A DNA stretch of 64,000 nt from Lysobacteraceae bacterium (lineage in GTDB: Bacteria > Pseudomonadota > Gammaproteobacteria > Xanthomonadales > Rhodanobacteraceae): positions 62,001-126,000 of the forward strand of contig JAJFUF010000024.1 of assembly GCA_021372495.1 (NCBI GenBank), given 5' to 3'. Positions within the stretch are counted from its first letter, which is position 1; each line of letters begins with the position of its first letter. The notes below the pieces were generated by a model. The model was not told where the DNA came from and did not search any database. It saw only the letters and a list, made by a program, of their open reading frames with translations. This document shows positions 33,856-43,968 of the stretch, one piece after another. A program made the translations under genes and the position numbers.

Positions 33856-36211
33856 TCCTGCGCCTTCAGCACCGCCAGCAGGTCCAGTCGCGCGATGCGA
33901 CGGTATACCGCCGCCGCAGACAGCGCAGCGGCGGCGAACGTCGCCAGCGCGGCGATGGCATAGGTGCCGCTGGTGAAGTGCACCGGGATGCGCATCAGGT
34001 CCGACCGCATCGCCACGGCCATGCCGCGGCACAGCAGCGCGCCGGCAACGAAGCCGAACGGCACGGCGGCCACTACCAGCAGCGCCAGTTCGCCCAGCAG
34101 GACCGCGCCGACCTCGCGCTCGGTGAAGCCGAGCACGCGCATGGTGGCCAGCTCGCGCGAGCGCTCGGACAGGGCGATGCGCGCCGTGTTGTAGACCACG
34201 CCGAAGTTGATCAGGCCGCCGAGCACCAGCGTCACCAGGGTGAACACCAGGATGCTCTCGGCCATGGTGTCGAGGAAGCTGCGCAGCGAGGCCATGCGCG
34301 CGCCCATGCCGGCCACGCGCGGCCGCCGTTCCAGCGCGTCCATCACCGCGCCCTGCCGCGCCGGATCGGCGCCGAGCCAGGCGCCGGACACCAGCGCACC
34401 CTCGCCCAGCGCACGATCCAGCGCATCGAGGCGCATGTAGGCGCGCGCGCCGAGGTATTCCTCGACGGTGCCCGCCACGCGCAGGCGCAGTTCGCGGCGC
34501 CGGCCCTCCAGCACGTCCACGTCGACGTCGTCGCCGACGCGCACGCCCAGCATGCGGGCGAGATAGGCGTCCAGCAGCAGGCCGTCCGGCGGCAGCGCGA
34601 CCGGCCGCAGCGCGACGTCCATCGGCGTGCGCAGGCGGCCGTCCGCGGGCAGGCCCTCGATGGCGGTGCGGTAGCTCTGCGTGCCGTGGCGCAGGCGCAC
34701 GCCCACCGCGCGGTAGGGCTCGACCGCGGTGACGCCGGGCAGCGCGCCCAGTTCGAACAGCGCCGCGCGCGCGGTCGGCTCGGTGAAGTCCACGGCGATG
34801 TCGTAGTGCTGGCCGACGTAGAACTCGACCTGCGTGAGGTAGTCGATCGCGTCGTTCTGGAAGCGACCGATCATCATGATTGCGCAGCCCAGCGCCAGGC
34901 CGGCGACGGTCAGCAGCGCCTTGAACGGATGCCGCTCGAGCTGGCGCAGGATCATGCGCGTCGGCGGCGCGAACCAGCGCTGCAGGCCGAGGCGCTCGAC
35001 CAGCAGCGCACGGAAGCGTTCCGGCGCGGGCGGCCGCATCGCCTCCGCCGGCGGCAGGCGCATCGCGCCGATCACCGCCTGCAGCGTGCCCGCAAGCGTC
35101 GCGCCGAGGCTGACGCCGAGGCCGGTCGCCACCACGTCGGCGCCCACGCGGTAGTCGAGGAACGGGAAGCGGAAGAAGTCGCGGTAGATGCCCGACATCC
35201 AGTGCCCCAGCCAGGTGCCGCCGGCTACGCCGAGCACAGCGCCGGCGCCGGCGATCAGGGCGACGATGCCGAGGTAGTGACGGGCGACGTCGAAGTCGGT
35301 GTAGCCGATCGCCTTCAGCACCGCCACCTGCTCGCGCTGCGTGCCGACCAGCCGGGTCAGCACCACGTTCAGCAGGAACGCCGACACGCCGAGGAAGATC
35401 GCCGGGAACAGCAGGGCCATCACCTCGAGCTGGTGCAGCTCGGACTGCAGATAGCGGTGCGAGAGCTGCTCGCTGCGCGTATAGGCGCCGACGCCGCCGT
35501 AGCGCGCCAGCAGCGCGTCCACGCGCCGCGCCACGGCCACCGCCGGCACGTCCGGCCGCAACCGCAGCGCCACGGTGTTGAACGCGCCGTCCATGTCCAG
35601 CGCCGCCTCCAGCCCGCGCCGCGAGGTCCACAGGATGGCGAAGCGCTTGAAGTCGGGGAACGAGGCGCCGGGACGGATCTGGTAGACGTACTCCGGCGAG
35701 CTGGCGACGCCGACCACGCGGAACCACTGGCTGCGGCCATGCACGATGGCGAGTACGCGGTCGCCCGGCCGGTAATGGTGCGCGTCGGCGAAGGCGTCGC
35801 TCAGCACCGCCTCGTCGCGCGCGCCCGGCGTCGGCAATCGGCCGCGCCGCAGGTACAGCCGGTCCAGTACCGGCACGCCGGTGACCGGCAACGACTGCAC
35901 CAACGCGCGCACCGGATCGGCGAAGCCGGGCACGCGCAGCGTCGCCGGCGCCACCAGCCGCGTCTCCACCGTTTGCACGCCGTCGACCGCGGCCAGCCGC
36001 GCGGCCAGCGTCTCCGGCGCGCGCTTGGTCGCCGCCCACATGTCGGCGAAGGCATAGTCCGCGTAGAAGCGCGTGCGGGTGAGCTCGAGCGAGCGGTAGG
36101 TGGACTGCGCCATCACCAGCGTCGCCACGCCGCTCGCCACCACCAGCGCGATCGCGATCGCCTGGCTGCGCAGGTGGCCGAGGTCGCGCAGCGCCTTGCG
36201 CGCCAGCGCGT

Positions 36212-36215
<4 letters not shown>
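33852..36215 (-). CDS. FtsX-like ABC transporter permease
   Basis: A 787-aa membrane protein with two FtsX domains. Each half has one helix, a large periplasmic domain and three helices (around 18-40 and 265-385; then near 430-450 and 655-775). The C-terminal end [32 protein letters not shown] is a typical FtsX tail. Translation begins at GTG 36215, overlapping the ATPase stop (GTGA). Duplicated FtsX architecture is characteristic of MacB-like or lipoprotein-export systems. Confidence 0.88.
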
Positions 36216-36931
<716 letters not shown>

Positions 36932-37034
36932 GGCTCGACTATAGCCGCGCGCGGCGGCCGCGAACCGCCGCGCGCGCGGCGGCCACGCGCTTTGTCTGAT
37001 CTGCATCAAACGCGGCGCTGCGCGCCTGCGGGGC

Positions 37035-38765
37035 CTAGCCGCGCATGGTGCCGGCGAGCAGCCTGCGCAGCGCGCCGAGCGGACGCGTGTTCAGCACGTC
37101 GCCCTTTTCCAGCCAGCCGCGGCGTGCCTGGCCGATGCCGTAGTGCAGCACGCCGAAGTCGGCCGGCGCGTGCGCGTCACTGGACACCGCGACCAGCACG
37201 CCCTCGTCCTTGGCCATGCGGCAGTGCGTGTCCAGCAGGTCGAGCCGCTCGGGATGCGCGTTCAGCTCGAGGAAGCAGCCGCGCTGGCGGGCGTGGCGGA
37301 CGATGCGCTCCATGTCGACGTCGTACGGCTCGCGCTCGCTGAGCAGGCGCCCGGTCGGATGCGCGAGGATGCTGAAGCACGGCCGGTCCATCGCGCGCAG
37401 GATGCGTTCGGTCTGCTGCTTGCGCGAAAGGTGGAACGCGCTGTGCACGGCGCCGACCACCAGGTCGAGGCGCGCCAGCACCTTGTCGGGCAGGTCCAGC
37501 GTGCCGTCTTCGAGGATGTCGACCTCGATGCCCTTCAGCAGCGTGAGTCCGTGCAGCGTTCCGTTGAGGCGGTCGATCGCGTCGATCTGCTCGCCCAGCC
37601 GCGCGGCGTCCAGCCCGTGCGCCATCGTCACCCGCCTGGAGTGCTCGGTGATGGCGAGATATTCGAGGCCGGCCGCGCGCGCCGCCGCGGCCATCTCCTC
37701 CAGCGTGCCGCGGCCGTCGGTGGCGTTGGTGTGCGCATGCAGGTCGCCGCGCAGGTCGGCGAGCTCCACCAGCTTCGGCAATGCGTGCCGGCGCGCGGCC
37801 TCGATCTCGCCGCGGTCCTCGCGCAGCTCGGGCGGCACCCAGTCGAGGTCGAGCGTCGCGTAGACGGACGCCTCGGTGTCGCCGGCGATGCGCTGGCCGT
37901 CGCGGAACACGCCGTATTCGTTGATCTTCAGCCCGCGCTGCTGCGCCATGCGGCGCAGCTCGATGTTGTGCGCCTTGGAGCCGGTGAAGTAGACCAGCGC
38001 GGCGCCGTAGCTCTCCGGCGCAACCACGCGCAGGTCCACCTGCAGGCCGCTCTTCAGCACCACGCTGGCGCGCGTGCCGCCCTTGGCCAGCACGCGTTCG
38101 ACCTCGTCGTAGGCGACGAAGCGGTCGGCCACCGGGCCGCCGCGCGGCGCCGATACCAGCACGTCGATGTCGCCCACCGTCTCGCGCATGCGCCGGTAGC
38201 TGCCGGCGACCACGGCGTCCTGCGCGCCGCGCGCGCCGCGCAGCCACTCGAGCAGTGCCTCGGCGTAGGTCGCCGCCTTCGCCAGCGGCATGCGCTGCTC
38301 GCGGCCGACGTAGGCGGACGCCGCCTCGAGGATGCGCTTCTCGCTGGTGGCGCCGAAACCCGGCAGCGCGCGGATGCGGCCGTCGCGCGCGGCGCGCAGC
38401 AGTTGCTCGGGCGTCTCGACGTGCAGCTCGCGGTACAGCGTGCGCACGCGTTTCGGCCCCAGGCCCGGCACGCGCAGCAGGTCGGTGATGCCGGCCGGGA
38501 AACCGCGCCGCAACCGCTGCAGCGCGGCGCACGAACCGGTGTCGAGGATCTCGCGGATCTTGCCGGCGAGGTCTTCGCCGATGCCGGGGATGTCGTCCAG
38601 CTTGTGGCCGCGACGCGTCCACAGGTCGAGTTCCTCGGGCCAGCCGTCGATGGTGCGCGCGGCGTTGGCGTAGGCGCGGATGCGGAACGGGTTGGCGTCC
38701 TGCAGCGCCAGCAGATCGGCGATCTCCTGGAACACGGCGGCGATGTCCGCGTTGTGGACGGCCAT
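37035..38765 (-). CDS. polX: PolX-family DNA polymerase with PHP exonuclease domain
   Basis: A 576-aa repair enzyme. An N-terminal helix-hairpin-helix part ([17 protein letters not shown] and [15 protein letters not shown]), a polymerase-beta-like domain with [16 protein letters not shown] (metal-binding DxD near residue 205), and a C-terminal PHP domain ([39 protein letters not shown]) that supplies 3'-5' exonuclease. Bacterial PolX fills short gaps in base excision repair. ATG 38765 puts [21 protein letters not shown] at the start, as in family members. Confidence 0.93.
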   Translation of the reverse strand: MAVHNADIAAVFQEIADLLALQDANPFRIRAYANAARTIDGWPEELDLWTRRGHKLDDIPGIGEDLAGKIREILDTGSCAALQRLRRGFPAGITDLLRVPGLGPKRVRTLYRELHVETPEQLLRAARDGRIRALPGFGATSEKRILEAASAYVGREQRMPLAKAATYAEALLEWLRGARGAQDAVVAGSYRRMRETVGDIDVLVSAPRGGPVADRFVAYDEVERVLAKGGTRASVVLKSGLQVDLRVVAPESYGAALVYFTGSKAHNIELRRMAQQRGLKINEYGVFRDGQRIAGDTEASVYATLDLDWVPPELREDRGEIEAARRHALPKLVELADLRGDLHAHTNATDGRGTLEEMAAAARAAGLEYLAITEHSRRVTMAHGLDAARLGEQIDAIDRLNGTLHGLTLLKGIEVDILEDGTLDLPDKVLARLDLVVGAVHSAFHLSRKQQTERILRAMDRPCFSILAHPTGRLLSEREPYDVDMERIVRHARQRGCFLELNAHPERLDLLDTHCRMAKDEGVLVAVSSDAHAPADFGVLHYGIGQARRGWLEKGDVLNTRPLGALRRLLAGTMRG

Positions 38766-38990
38766 GGCGGCGCACCCGGCGGCGACGCGCTCAGGCTAGC
38801 ACCGCGACGGGCGGCGGCGCGACGGATTCAGGGACGGACGTCGGCCGGCGCCGCGAGCTGCCGCGCACCACCGCTTGCACCCGCCCGGGCGGGCGGGCCG
38901 GCGTCCGCGCCGACGCGGATCTGCCCGGGCCCTGCCGCAGCGCCAGCCAGGTGGCGATCGAGCCGCTCCGCGGCGTCGCGTGCGCTCGCG

Positions 38991-39281
38991 TCAGCGCTCG
39001 CGCAGGCGGTGGCTGTCGGCGGCGCCGAGGTCGAGGCCGTACACGCGCTTGAGATCGGCGATGCGCTTCAGCGTCGCCGCCGAGAACGGCGGCTTGTTCT
39101 CCAGCGCGTGCAGCGCCATCCCCTCGAGCAGGTCGCCCAGCGACAGGTCGAGGTATTCGGCCAAGCCCTTCAGCACCTTCAGCAGGCGCTTCTCCAGGCG
39201 CACGCCGGTCTGCACGCGTTCCACCTCGCGGCGCGGCTCGTCTCGGTTCGGCATCTCGGGCTCCTCGGTCTGCGCGGCCAT
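38991..39281 (-). CDS. Ribbon-helix-helix-like small DNA-binding protein
   Basis: A 96-aa protein: VERVQTGVRLEKRLLKVLKGLAEYLDLSLGDLLEGMALHALENK resembles the beta-strand plus two helices of a MetJ/Arc ribbon-helix-helix protein, followed by a conserved helix ATLKRIADLKRVYGLDLG. Such proteins bind palindromic DNA as dimers. It is divergent from an SRPBCC gene, and a large palindrome lies in between, so autoregulation is likely. The start is 39281, or 39254 (MPNRDE). No toxin gene is adjacent, so a toxin-antitoxin role is not supported. Confidence 0.65.
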   Translation of the reverse strand: MAAQTEEPEMPNRDEPRREVERVQTGVRLEKRLLKVLKGLAEYLDLSLGDLLEGMALHALENKPPFSAATLKRIADLKRVYGLDLGAADSHRLRER

Positions 39282-39304
39282 TCTAGCCGCGCAAGCATTA
39301 CTGG

Positions 39305-39329
39305 TGATATGGTACCATGGTACATATCA
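39305..39329. promoter_or_regulatory. Large palindromic operator between RHH and SRPBCC genes
   Basis: A perfect core GTACCATGGTAC (39312-39323) is flanked by TGATAT (39305-39310) and its complement ATATCA (39324-39329), with one unmatched base at 39311. It sits 20 to 44 bases upstream of the plus-strand start and just behind the minus-strand start, ideal for control of both genes. Confidence 0.7.
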
Positions 39330-39348
39330 ACCAACGAAGGATACCGCC

Positions 39349-39867
39349 ATGCCTTCCCGCACCCTCAGCCTGGGCACCGCCCTCGCCATCCTCGCCTCCA
39401 GTGGAGCCACCGCCATGTCCTACGCCTCCGGCAGCCAGACCCGCTCGTTCACCCTGCCCGCGCCCTGCGCACGGGTGTTCCCCTACTTCACCGCCGAAGG
39501 CGAGCGCCGCTGGGCGCCCGGATGGGCGCCGGAAATGCTGAGTGGCGACCGCGAGCGCGGCAGCACGTTCCGCACGCGCGCGCCGGACGGCCGCGTCAGC
39601 ACCTGGATCGTCAGCGCCTACGAACCCGCCGCCCACCGCGTCAGTTACGCGCGGCTGGCGGAGGGTTCCAATATCGGGCTGGTGGACGTGCACTGCGAGC
39701 CGGCCAACGGCGGACACGCGCGCATCAGCGTCACCTACACGCTGACCGCGCTCGGCGCGGGGGGCGACGCCTACGTGCGCGCGTTCCTGGACGACGCGGC
39801 CTATGCCGCCTTCATCGGCGAGTGGGAGCAGGCGCTCGGCGCCGCATTGGCGCGTGAGGTGCGCTGA
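39349..39867 (+). CDS. SRPBCC (START-like) ligand-binding domain protein
   Basis: A 172-aa protein. Residues about 20-170 have the pattern of SRPBCC/polyketide-cyclase-type domains: RSFTLPAPCARVFPYFTAEGERRWAPGWAPEML, then the strands GSTFRTRAPDGRVSTWIV and VSYARLAEGSNIGLVDVHC, and a C-terminal helix FIGEWEQALGAAL. The N-terminal 20 residues could be a weak signal peptide. Such proteins bind hydrophobic ligands. The divergent RHH regulator and shared palindrome suggest induction by a small molecule. Cellular function is unknown. Confidence 0.72.
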   Translation: MPSRTLSLGTALAILASSGATAMSYASGSQTRSFTLPAPCARVFPYFTAEGERRWAPGWAPEMLSGDRERGSTFRTRAPDGRVSTWIVSAYEPAAHRVSYARLAEGSNIGLVDVHCEPANGGHARISVTYTLTALGAGGDAYVRAFLDDAAYAAFIGEWEQALGAALAREVR

Positions 39868-39872
39868 ACGGC

Positions 39873-40255
39873 GTTCCGTCGCCCCCACCTCGCGGAACCG
39901 CCGCGCGAAGTTGCCGCGGAGGATCTTGGCGATGCGCGCGTCGTCGTGGCCGCGCTTGGACGGCAGCGCGATCGGCGGCGTTGCGCATCTGCATCAGCAC
40001 GTCGGGATGCGCGGCGATCTCGCCGTCCCACTGGGCGATGTTGCGCACGGTGCCGTCGTAGTCCTGCGCGTAGCTGCCGACGCCGCCGACGGCCAGGTTG
40101 CAGGCGGTCAGCCCGGGGCGCGCGCGTCGGCCAGCGCCGCAGCCGACAGCGGCCCGCCGGGCCCGGCCCGCGCGATGCCCCGCCCGCCCAGGCCGTCGAT
40201 CGCGATCGCGTCCGCGTAACGCAGCCATGCCGGCGCTTCGGGCGCCGCGCGTGCG
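39873..40255 (-). pseudogene. Decayed M19 membrane-dipeptidase-like gene remnant
   Basis: On the minus strand three pieces of one protein lie in different frames. The N-terminal piece reads LRYADAIAIDGLGGRGIARA and ends at a stop near 40110; then in another frame GLTACNLAVGGVGSYAQDYD and TVRNIAQWDGEIAAHPDVLM; after about 39971 a further frame gives IALPSKRGHDDARIAKILRG followed by NFARRFREVG. These match the beginning and the very end of renal-dipeptidase-like (peptidase M19) enzymes of about 400 residues. At least two frame breaks and a large internal deletion are present, and there is no start codon in a good context. The metal-binding HxD motif and the catalytic middle are missing. I conclude a dead remnant, not a gene. 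Confidence 0.65.
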
Positions 40256-40297
40256 GCGCGCTGCGGCAAAGCCGCCGCGGCGGACGGCGCGCGGCGC

Positions 40298-41266
40298 TCA
40301 GCCCTTGCCGCCGCGGTCCAGCCAGACCTCCAGGCCCTGCGCGTTCAGCTCGATGTCCATCGCCAGCAGTTCGCGCATCGTCGCCGCGTCCTGCGCGCAG
40401 CCGTGCGCCTGCGCGCGCGCCAGGTACAGCTCGGCCAGCGCGGCGGCGATGCGCGCGTGGCGGTCCGGGGCGCCCGCGTTGGCGCGCGCGATGCGCACCA
40501 TCGCATCGATCTGCACGAGCAGGTCCTGCGCCAGCCGCGGCACGTCGACGACGCGGCTGTAGTGGGTCAGGTACATCGCCTGCGGCGCGTAGGCGAGCAT
40601 GCGCCCGATCGAGGCGCGCAGCGCGTCGGGCTCGAACTGGATCGGCGTGGTGGTCGGCAGGATGAAGGCGCCGCGCGCGGTGTCGAACTCGCGATAGGAC
40701 AGGCCGAAGGTATCGCCGGGGAAGAACGCGCGGCTGCGTTCGTCCCAGATCGAGATGTGGTGGCGCGCGTGGCCCGGCGTGTCGAGGCAGCGCAGCGCGC
40801 GCCCGGCCAGTTCGACCACGTGGCCCTCGCCCGCCTCGACGATGCGCGCGGCCGGCACCGGCACCAGCGCGCCGTAGGAGCGCAGCACTTCCTCTTCGCC
40901 GTACACCGCGGACGCGCCGGCGACCAGCGCGCTCGGGTCGGCCATGTGGCGCGCGCCGCGCGGGTGCACGAGCAGCTTCGCGTTCGGCAGCTCGCGCAGC
41001 AGCGCGCCGGCGCCGCCGGCGTGGTCGAGGTGCACGTGGGTGAGGATCACGTAGTCGACCGCGGCGGCCGCGATGCCCTGCGCGAACAGCGCCGCCAGCA
41101 GGCGCGGCACCGAATGGTTGGTGCCGACGTCGACGAACGCGGCGCGTCCGCCCTCGACGATCAGGTGGCTGGCGTCGAAGCGCGGCCGGAAGAAGCCGGT
41201 GTCGATCGCGGTGATGCCGTGCTCGGCCTGCATGCGTCGGGTTCCGTGGGCGTCGTCGCCGGCCAT
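40298..41266 (-). CDS. MBL-fold metallo-hydrolase
   Basis: A 322-aa enzyme with the zinc-binding motif THVHLDHAGG (near residue 76), preceded by FVDVGTNHSVPRLL, and downstream histidine CLDTPGHARHHIS and aspartate AFFPGDTFGLSY. It resembles glyoxalase-II-like or quinolone-hydrolase (PqsE-like) subgroups, but the substrate is not predictable. ATG at 41266. It is followed by the remnant of the dipeptidase. Confidence 0.88.
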   Translation of the reverse strand: MAGDDAHGTRRMQAEHGITAIDTGFFRPRFDASHLIVEGGRAAFVDVGTNHSVPRLLAALFAQGIAAAAVDYVILTHVHLDHAGGAGALLRELPNAKLLVHPRGARHMADPSALVAGASAVYGEEEVLRSYGALVPVPAARIVEAGEGHVVELAGRALRCLDTPGHARHHISIWDERSRAFFPGDTFGLSYREFDTARGAFILPTTTPIQFEPDALRASIGRMLAYAPQAMYLTHYSRVVDVPRLAQDLLVQIDAMVRIARANAGAPDRHARIAAALAELYLARAQAHGCAQDAATMRELLAMDIELNAQGLEVWLDRGGKG

Positions 41267-41297
41267 GATCGCAAAAACCGGCGCGCGCCGTCCGCGC

Positions 41298-42560
41298 TCA
41301 ACGCGGCGCCGCGCCCACGGCGTCCTTCAGCGCGGCGCGCAGCAACGCGGCGAAGGCGCGCGGCTCGCTGCGCCGGACTTCGACCCGTGGCGTCGCGTGC
41401 CAGGCCGCGCAGTCGCGCAGCGTGGCCGCCAGCGCGGCGGCCAGCCCGGATTCCACTGCGACGCCCTCTTCGAGATGCAGCGAGCGCACCTCGAACACGC
41501 CTTCGCCGCGGTGCGCCTTGGCGTCCAGCCGGCCGACCAGGCGGCCGCGGTGCAGGATCGGCAGCACGAAGTAGCCGTAGCGGCGCTTCGGCGCGGGCGT
41601 GTAGCACTCCAGCGTGTAGTCGAAACCGAACATCGCGCGTGCGCGCTCGCGGTCCCACACCACCGGATCGAACGGCGACAGCAGCGCGGTGCGCGTGGCG
41701 CGCAACGCGCCGGCCGCGGCGCGCTCGGCCCGTTCGCGCTGCGCTGCGTGCACGTAGCCGGGCGCGTCCCAGCCGCGCACTTCGACCGGCAGCAGTGCGC
41801 CTTCGGCCAGCAGCGGCTGCAGGTCGGCGTCGGCGATGCGCCGGCCGAGGCGGAAGTAGTCGGCGATCCAGCGCGCCTGCGTCACGCCGAGCGCCTGCAC
41901 GCTGCGCAGGATCCACGCGTGGCGCGCCTCCGCCGCGGACGGCGCGGGCTGCGCGGTCGGGTCGGGTCGGGCCTTCGCCAGCACGCGCTCGCGCACGTCG
42001 TACACGCGCTGGAAGCGCTCGCGGCGCGCGATCATCAGCTCGCCCAGCGCGAACCACGCCTCCAGCCAGCGCTTCTCCGCCTTCCAGCCCCACCAGCCGC
42101 CGGCGGCGGTATCGGCGCGCCCGAAGTCGGCGGCGCGCACCGGGCCGCGCTCGCGCACGTGCGCCAGCAGGCGATCCATGCCCTCGCGGTGCTCGGCGTG
42201 CATGCGCCGGGCGTGGCGGTGCGCCCAGTGCTGCGCGCGCGCGGCGCGGTGCGCGTGGTGCAGCGCCCAGTCGGCCATCGGCGCGAAGCAGGCCTCGTGC
42301 GCCCAGCATTCGAACACTTGCCCCTCGGCCAGCAGCGCATCCAGCCATTCGGGCGGATAGGCGCCGACGCGCGAGAACAGCACCAGATACGGGCTGCGCG
42401 CGACCACGTGGATGGTGTCGATCTGCAGCAACTGCATGCGCACGATCGCCCGCAACAGCGTCTCGGGCCTGGCCTTCGCGCGAGGGCGCGCGAGCAGTCC
42501 CTGTGCGGCGAGGTGCAGCAGACGCGCCTGCGCGGCGCTGAACGTGAGGATCGGAGGCAT
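41298..42560 (-). CDS. AlkZ/YcaQ-family winged-helix DNA glycosylase
   Basis: A 420-aa protein of the HTH_42 (YcaQ/AlkZ) family, which unhooks interstrand crosslinks or excises bulky alkylpurines. The key region RMQLLQIDTIHVVARSPYLVLFSRVGAY near residues 40-68 includes the conserved QxxQID glutamines, and a downstream ECWAHEACFAP is typical of the group. A winged-helix tandem follows (ALGVTQARWIADYFRLG). Start assigned at 42560; a second ATG at 42587 adds nine residues. It is divergent from pldA. Confidence 0.85.
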   Translation of the reverse strand: MPPILTFSAAQARLLHLAAQGLLARPRAKARPETLLRAIVRMQLLQIDTIHVVARSPYLVLFSRVGAYPPEWLDALLAEGQVFECWAHEACFAPMADWALHHAHRAARAQHWAHRHARRMHAEHREGMDRLLAHVRERGPVRAADFGRADTAAGGWWGWKAEKRWLEAWFALGELMIARRERFQRVYDVRERVLAKARPDPTAQPAPSAAEARHAWILRSVQALGVTQARWIADYFRLGRRIADADLQPLLAEGALLPVEVRGWDAPGYVHAAQRERAERAAAGALRATRTALLSPFDPVVWDRERARAMFGFDYTLECYTPAPKRRYGYFVLPILHRGRLVGRLDAKAHRGEGVFEVRSLHLEEGVAVESGLAAALAATLRDCAAWHATPRVEVRRSEPRAFAALLRAALKDAVGAAPR

Positions 42561-42668
42561 GCGCGTTCCCGTCGGCGATCCGTACATGATCGCAGACGCC
42601 GCGCGCGGCGTAACCGCCACCCGTCGCGCTTGCCGTATCCTTCCCGCGCCCCAGGTACGGAACGTCCG

Positions 42669-43766
42669 ATGCGCCTGTCCACGCTGCTGCCCGCACTCGG
42701 CTGCCTCGCCTGCGCGCTCGCCGCGGCGCGCACGCGCGCCGACGATGTGCCGCCCGCGGACCCCAGGGCGTGCACGGCGATCACCGCCGACGCCGAGCGC
42801 CTCGCCTGCTACGACCGCGCGATGGGGCGCGCCGCGCCGACCGCGCACTCGCCGCTGAAGACGCCGCCGGTGCGCAGCCCGACGCCGCAGACGCTCGACG
42901 ACCAGTTGCGTTACGCGCGCGCCGAGCCGCTGCAGGCGCCGACGGCGCCGCTGTCGCTGCTGGACAGCCGCTGGGAGCTGTCGCCGCAGTCGAAGCTCGG
43001 GCCGTTCCACGTCCGCGCCTACAAGCCGGTGTACCTGCTGCCGGCGTTCTACACCAGCAGGACCAACCAGACGCCTTCGAGCCCGGCATCCGGCCACACC
43101 GTCGCCCGGACGGAAGGGCTCGACAAGCTCGAATCCAAGTTCCAGCTCAGCCTGAAGACCAAGATCTGGCAGGGCATGTTCGGCGACAACGGCGACCTGT
43201 GGATGGGCTACACGCAGACCTCGCACTGGCAGGTCTACAACAGCGACATCTCGCGCCCGTTCCGCGAGACCAACTACGAGCCGGAGGCGATCCTGGCGTT
43301 CCGCACGAACTACGACGTGTTCGGCTGGAAGGGACGCCTGCTCGGCGTCGGCTTCGATCACCAGTCGAATGGCCGCGCCGATCCGCTGTCGCGCAGTTGG
43401 AACCGGGTCGTGTTCGATCTCGGCCTCGAGCGCGAGGGCTGGACGCTGATGCTGCGGCCGTGGATCCGCGTGCCGGAGAGCCGCAGGAACGACGACAACC
43501 CCGACATCGCCGACTACCTGGGCCGCGGCGACCTGCTGCTGGTGCACGACTGGGGCAGCGGCCACGAACTGGCGGTGATGCTGCGCCATTCGCTGCGCGG
43601 CGGCGACCGCTCGCACGGCGCGGTGCAGGTGGACTGGGCATTCCCGATCCACAACGAGCTGCGCGGCCACGTGCAGATCTTCAGCGGCTACGGCGAGAGC
43701 CTGATCGACTACAACCACCGCGCGACCTACCTCGGCCTCGGCGTGTCGATGCTGGAGTGGTACTGA
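42669..43766 (+). CDS. pldA: Outer-membrane phospholipase A
   Basis: A 365-aa protein with a signal peptide (1-24) and a cysteine-bearing N-terminal plug region (CTAITADAERLACYDRAMG). The beta-barrel part contains the OMPLA active site: GFDHQSNGRADPLSRSWNR gives H231 and S233 and the asparagine N245 of the Asn-His-Ser triad. OMPLA hydrolyses phospholipids that reach the outer leaflet and needs calcium and dimerisation. A C-terminal aromatic residue (SMLEWY) fits BamA recognition. Start ATG 42669. Confidence 0.93.
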   Translation: MRLSTLLPALGCLACALAAARTRADDVPPADPRACTAITADAERLACYDRAMGRAAPTAHSPLKTPPVRSPTPQTLDDQLRYARAEPLQAPTAPLSLLDSRWELSPQSKLGPFHVRAYKPVYLLPAFYTSRTNQTPSSPASGHTVARTEGLDKLESKFQLSLKTKIWQGMFGDNGDLWMGYTQTSHWQVYNSDISRPFRETNYEPEAILAFRTNYDVFGWKGRLLGVGFDHQSNGRADPLSRSWNRVVFDLGLEREGWTLMLRPWIRVPESRRNDDNPDIADYLGRGDLLLVHDWGSGHELAVMLRHSLRGGDRSHGAVQVDWAFPIHNELRGHVQIFSGYGESLIDYNHRATYLGLGVSMLEWY

Positions 43767-43968
43767 GCGCGGCGTCGCCAACCGCACGCGGCGCGCTCAG
43801 GCGACGACCCGCGGAATCTTGCCGATCTTCGCCCGCCACCCGCGCCGCCGGTCGGATGCACGAGGTGCCGTCGCCGTCGACAGTGACCGGCACGCGCGCC
43901 TTTCGAACCGCAGCCGCTGCCATGCCGAGGGTCGCGAACGCGGCCATGCGCGCGGAAAGCGCGCGATC

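Noticed and set aside
38766..38990. A short minus-strand frame with protein-like codon pattern ending at about 38827
   Set aside because: It has no start codon of its own and runs out of frame into the RHH gene; not supportable as a gene.
38991..39281. Toxin-antitoxin module with the RHH-like protein as antitoxin
   Set aside because: No toxin-like gene is adjacent; the divergent neighbour is an SRPBCC protein of normal size.
39312..39323. GTACCATGGTAC as a cloning artefact (KpnI/NcoI sites)
   Set aside because: The symmetry extends naturally into flanking TGATAT/ATATCA and sits exactly between divergent genes.
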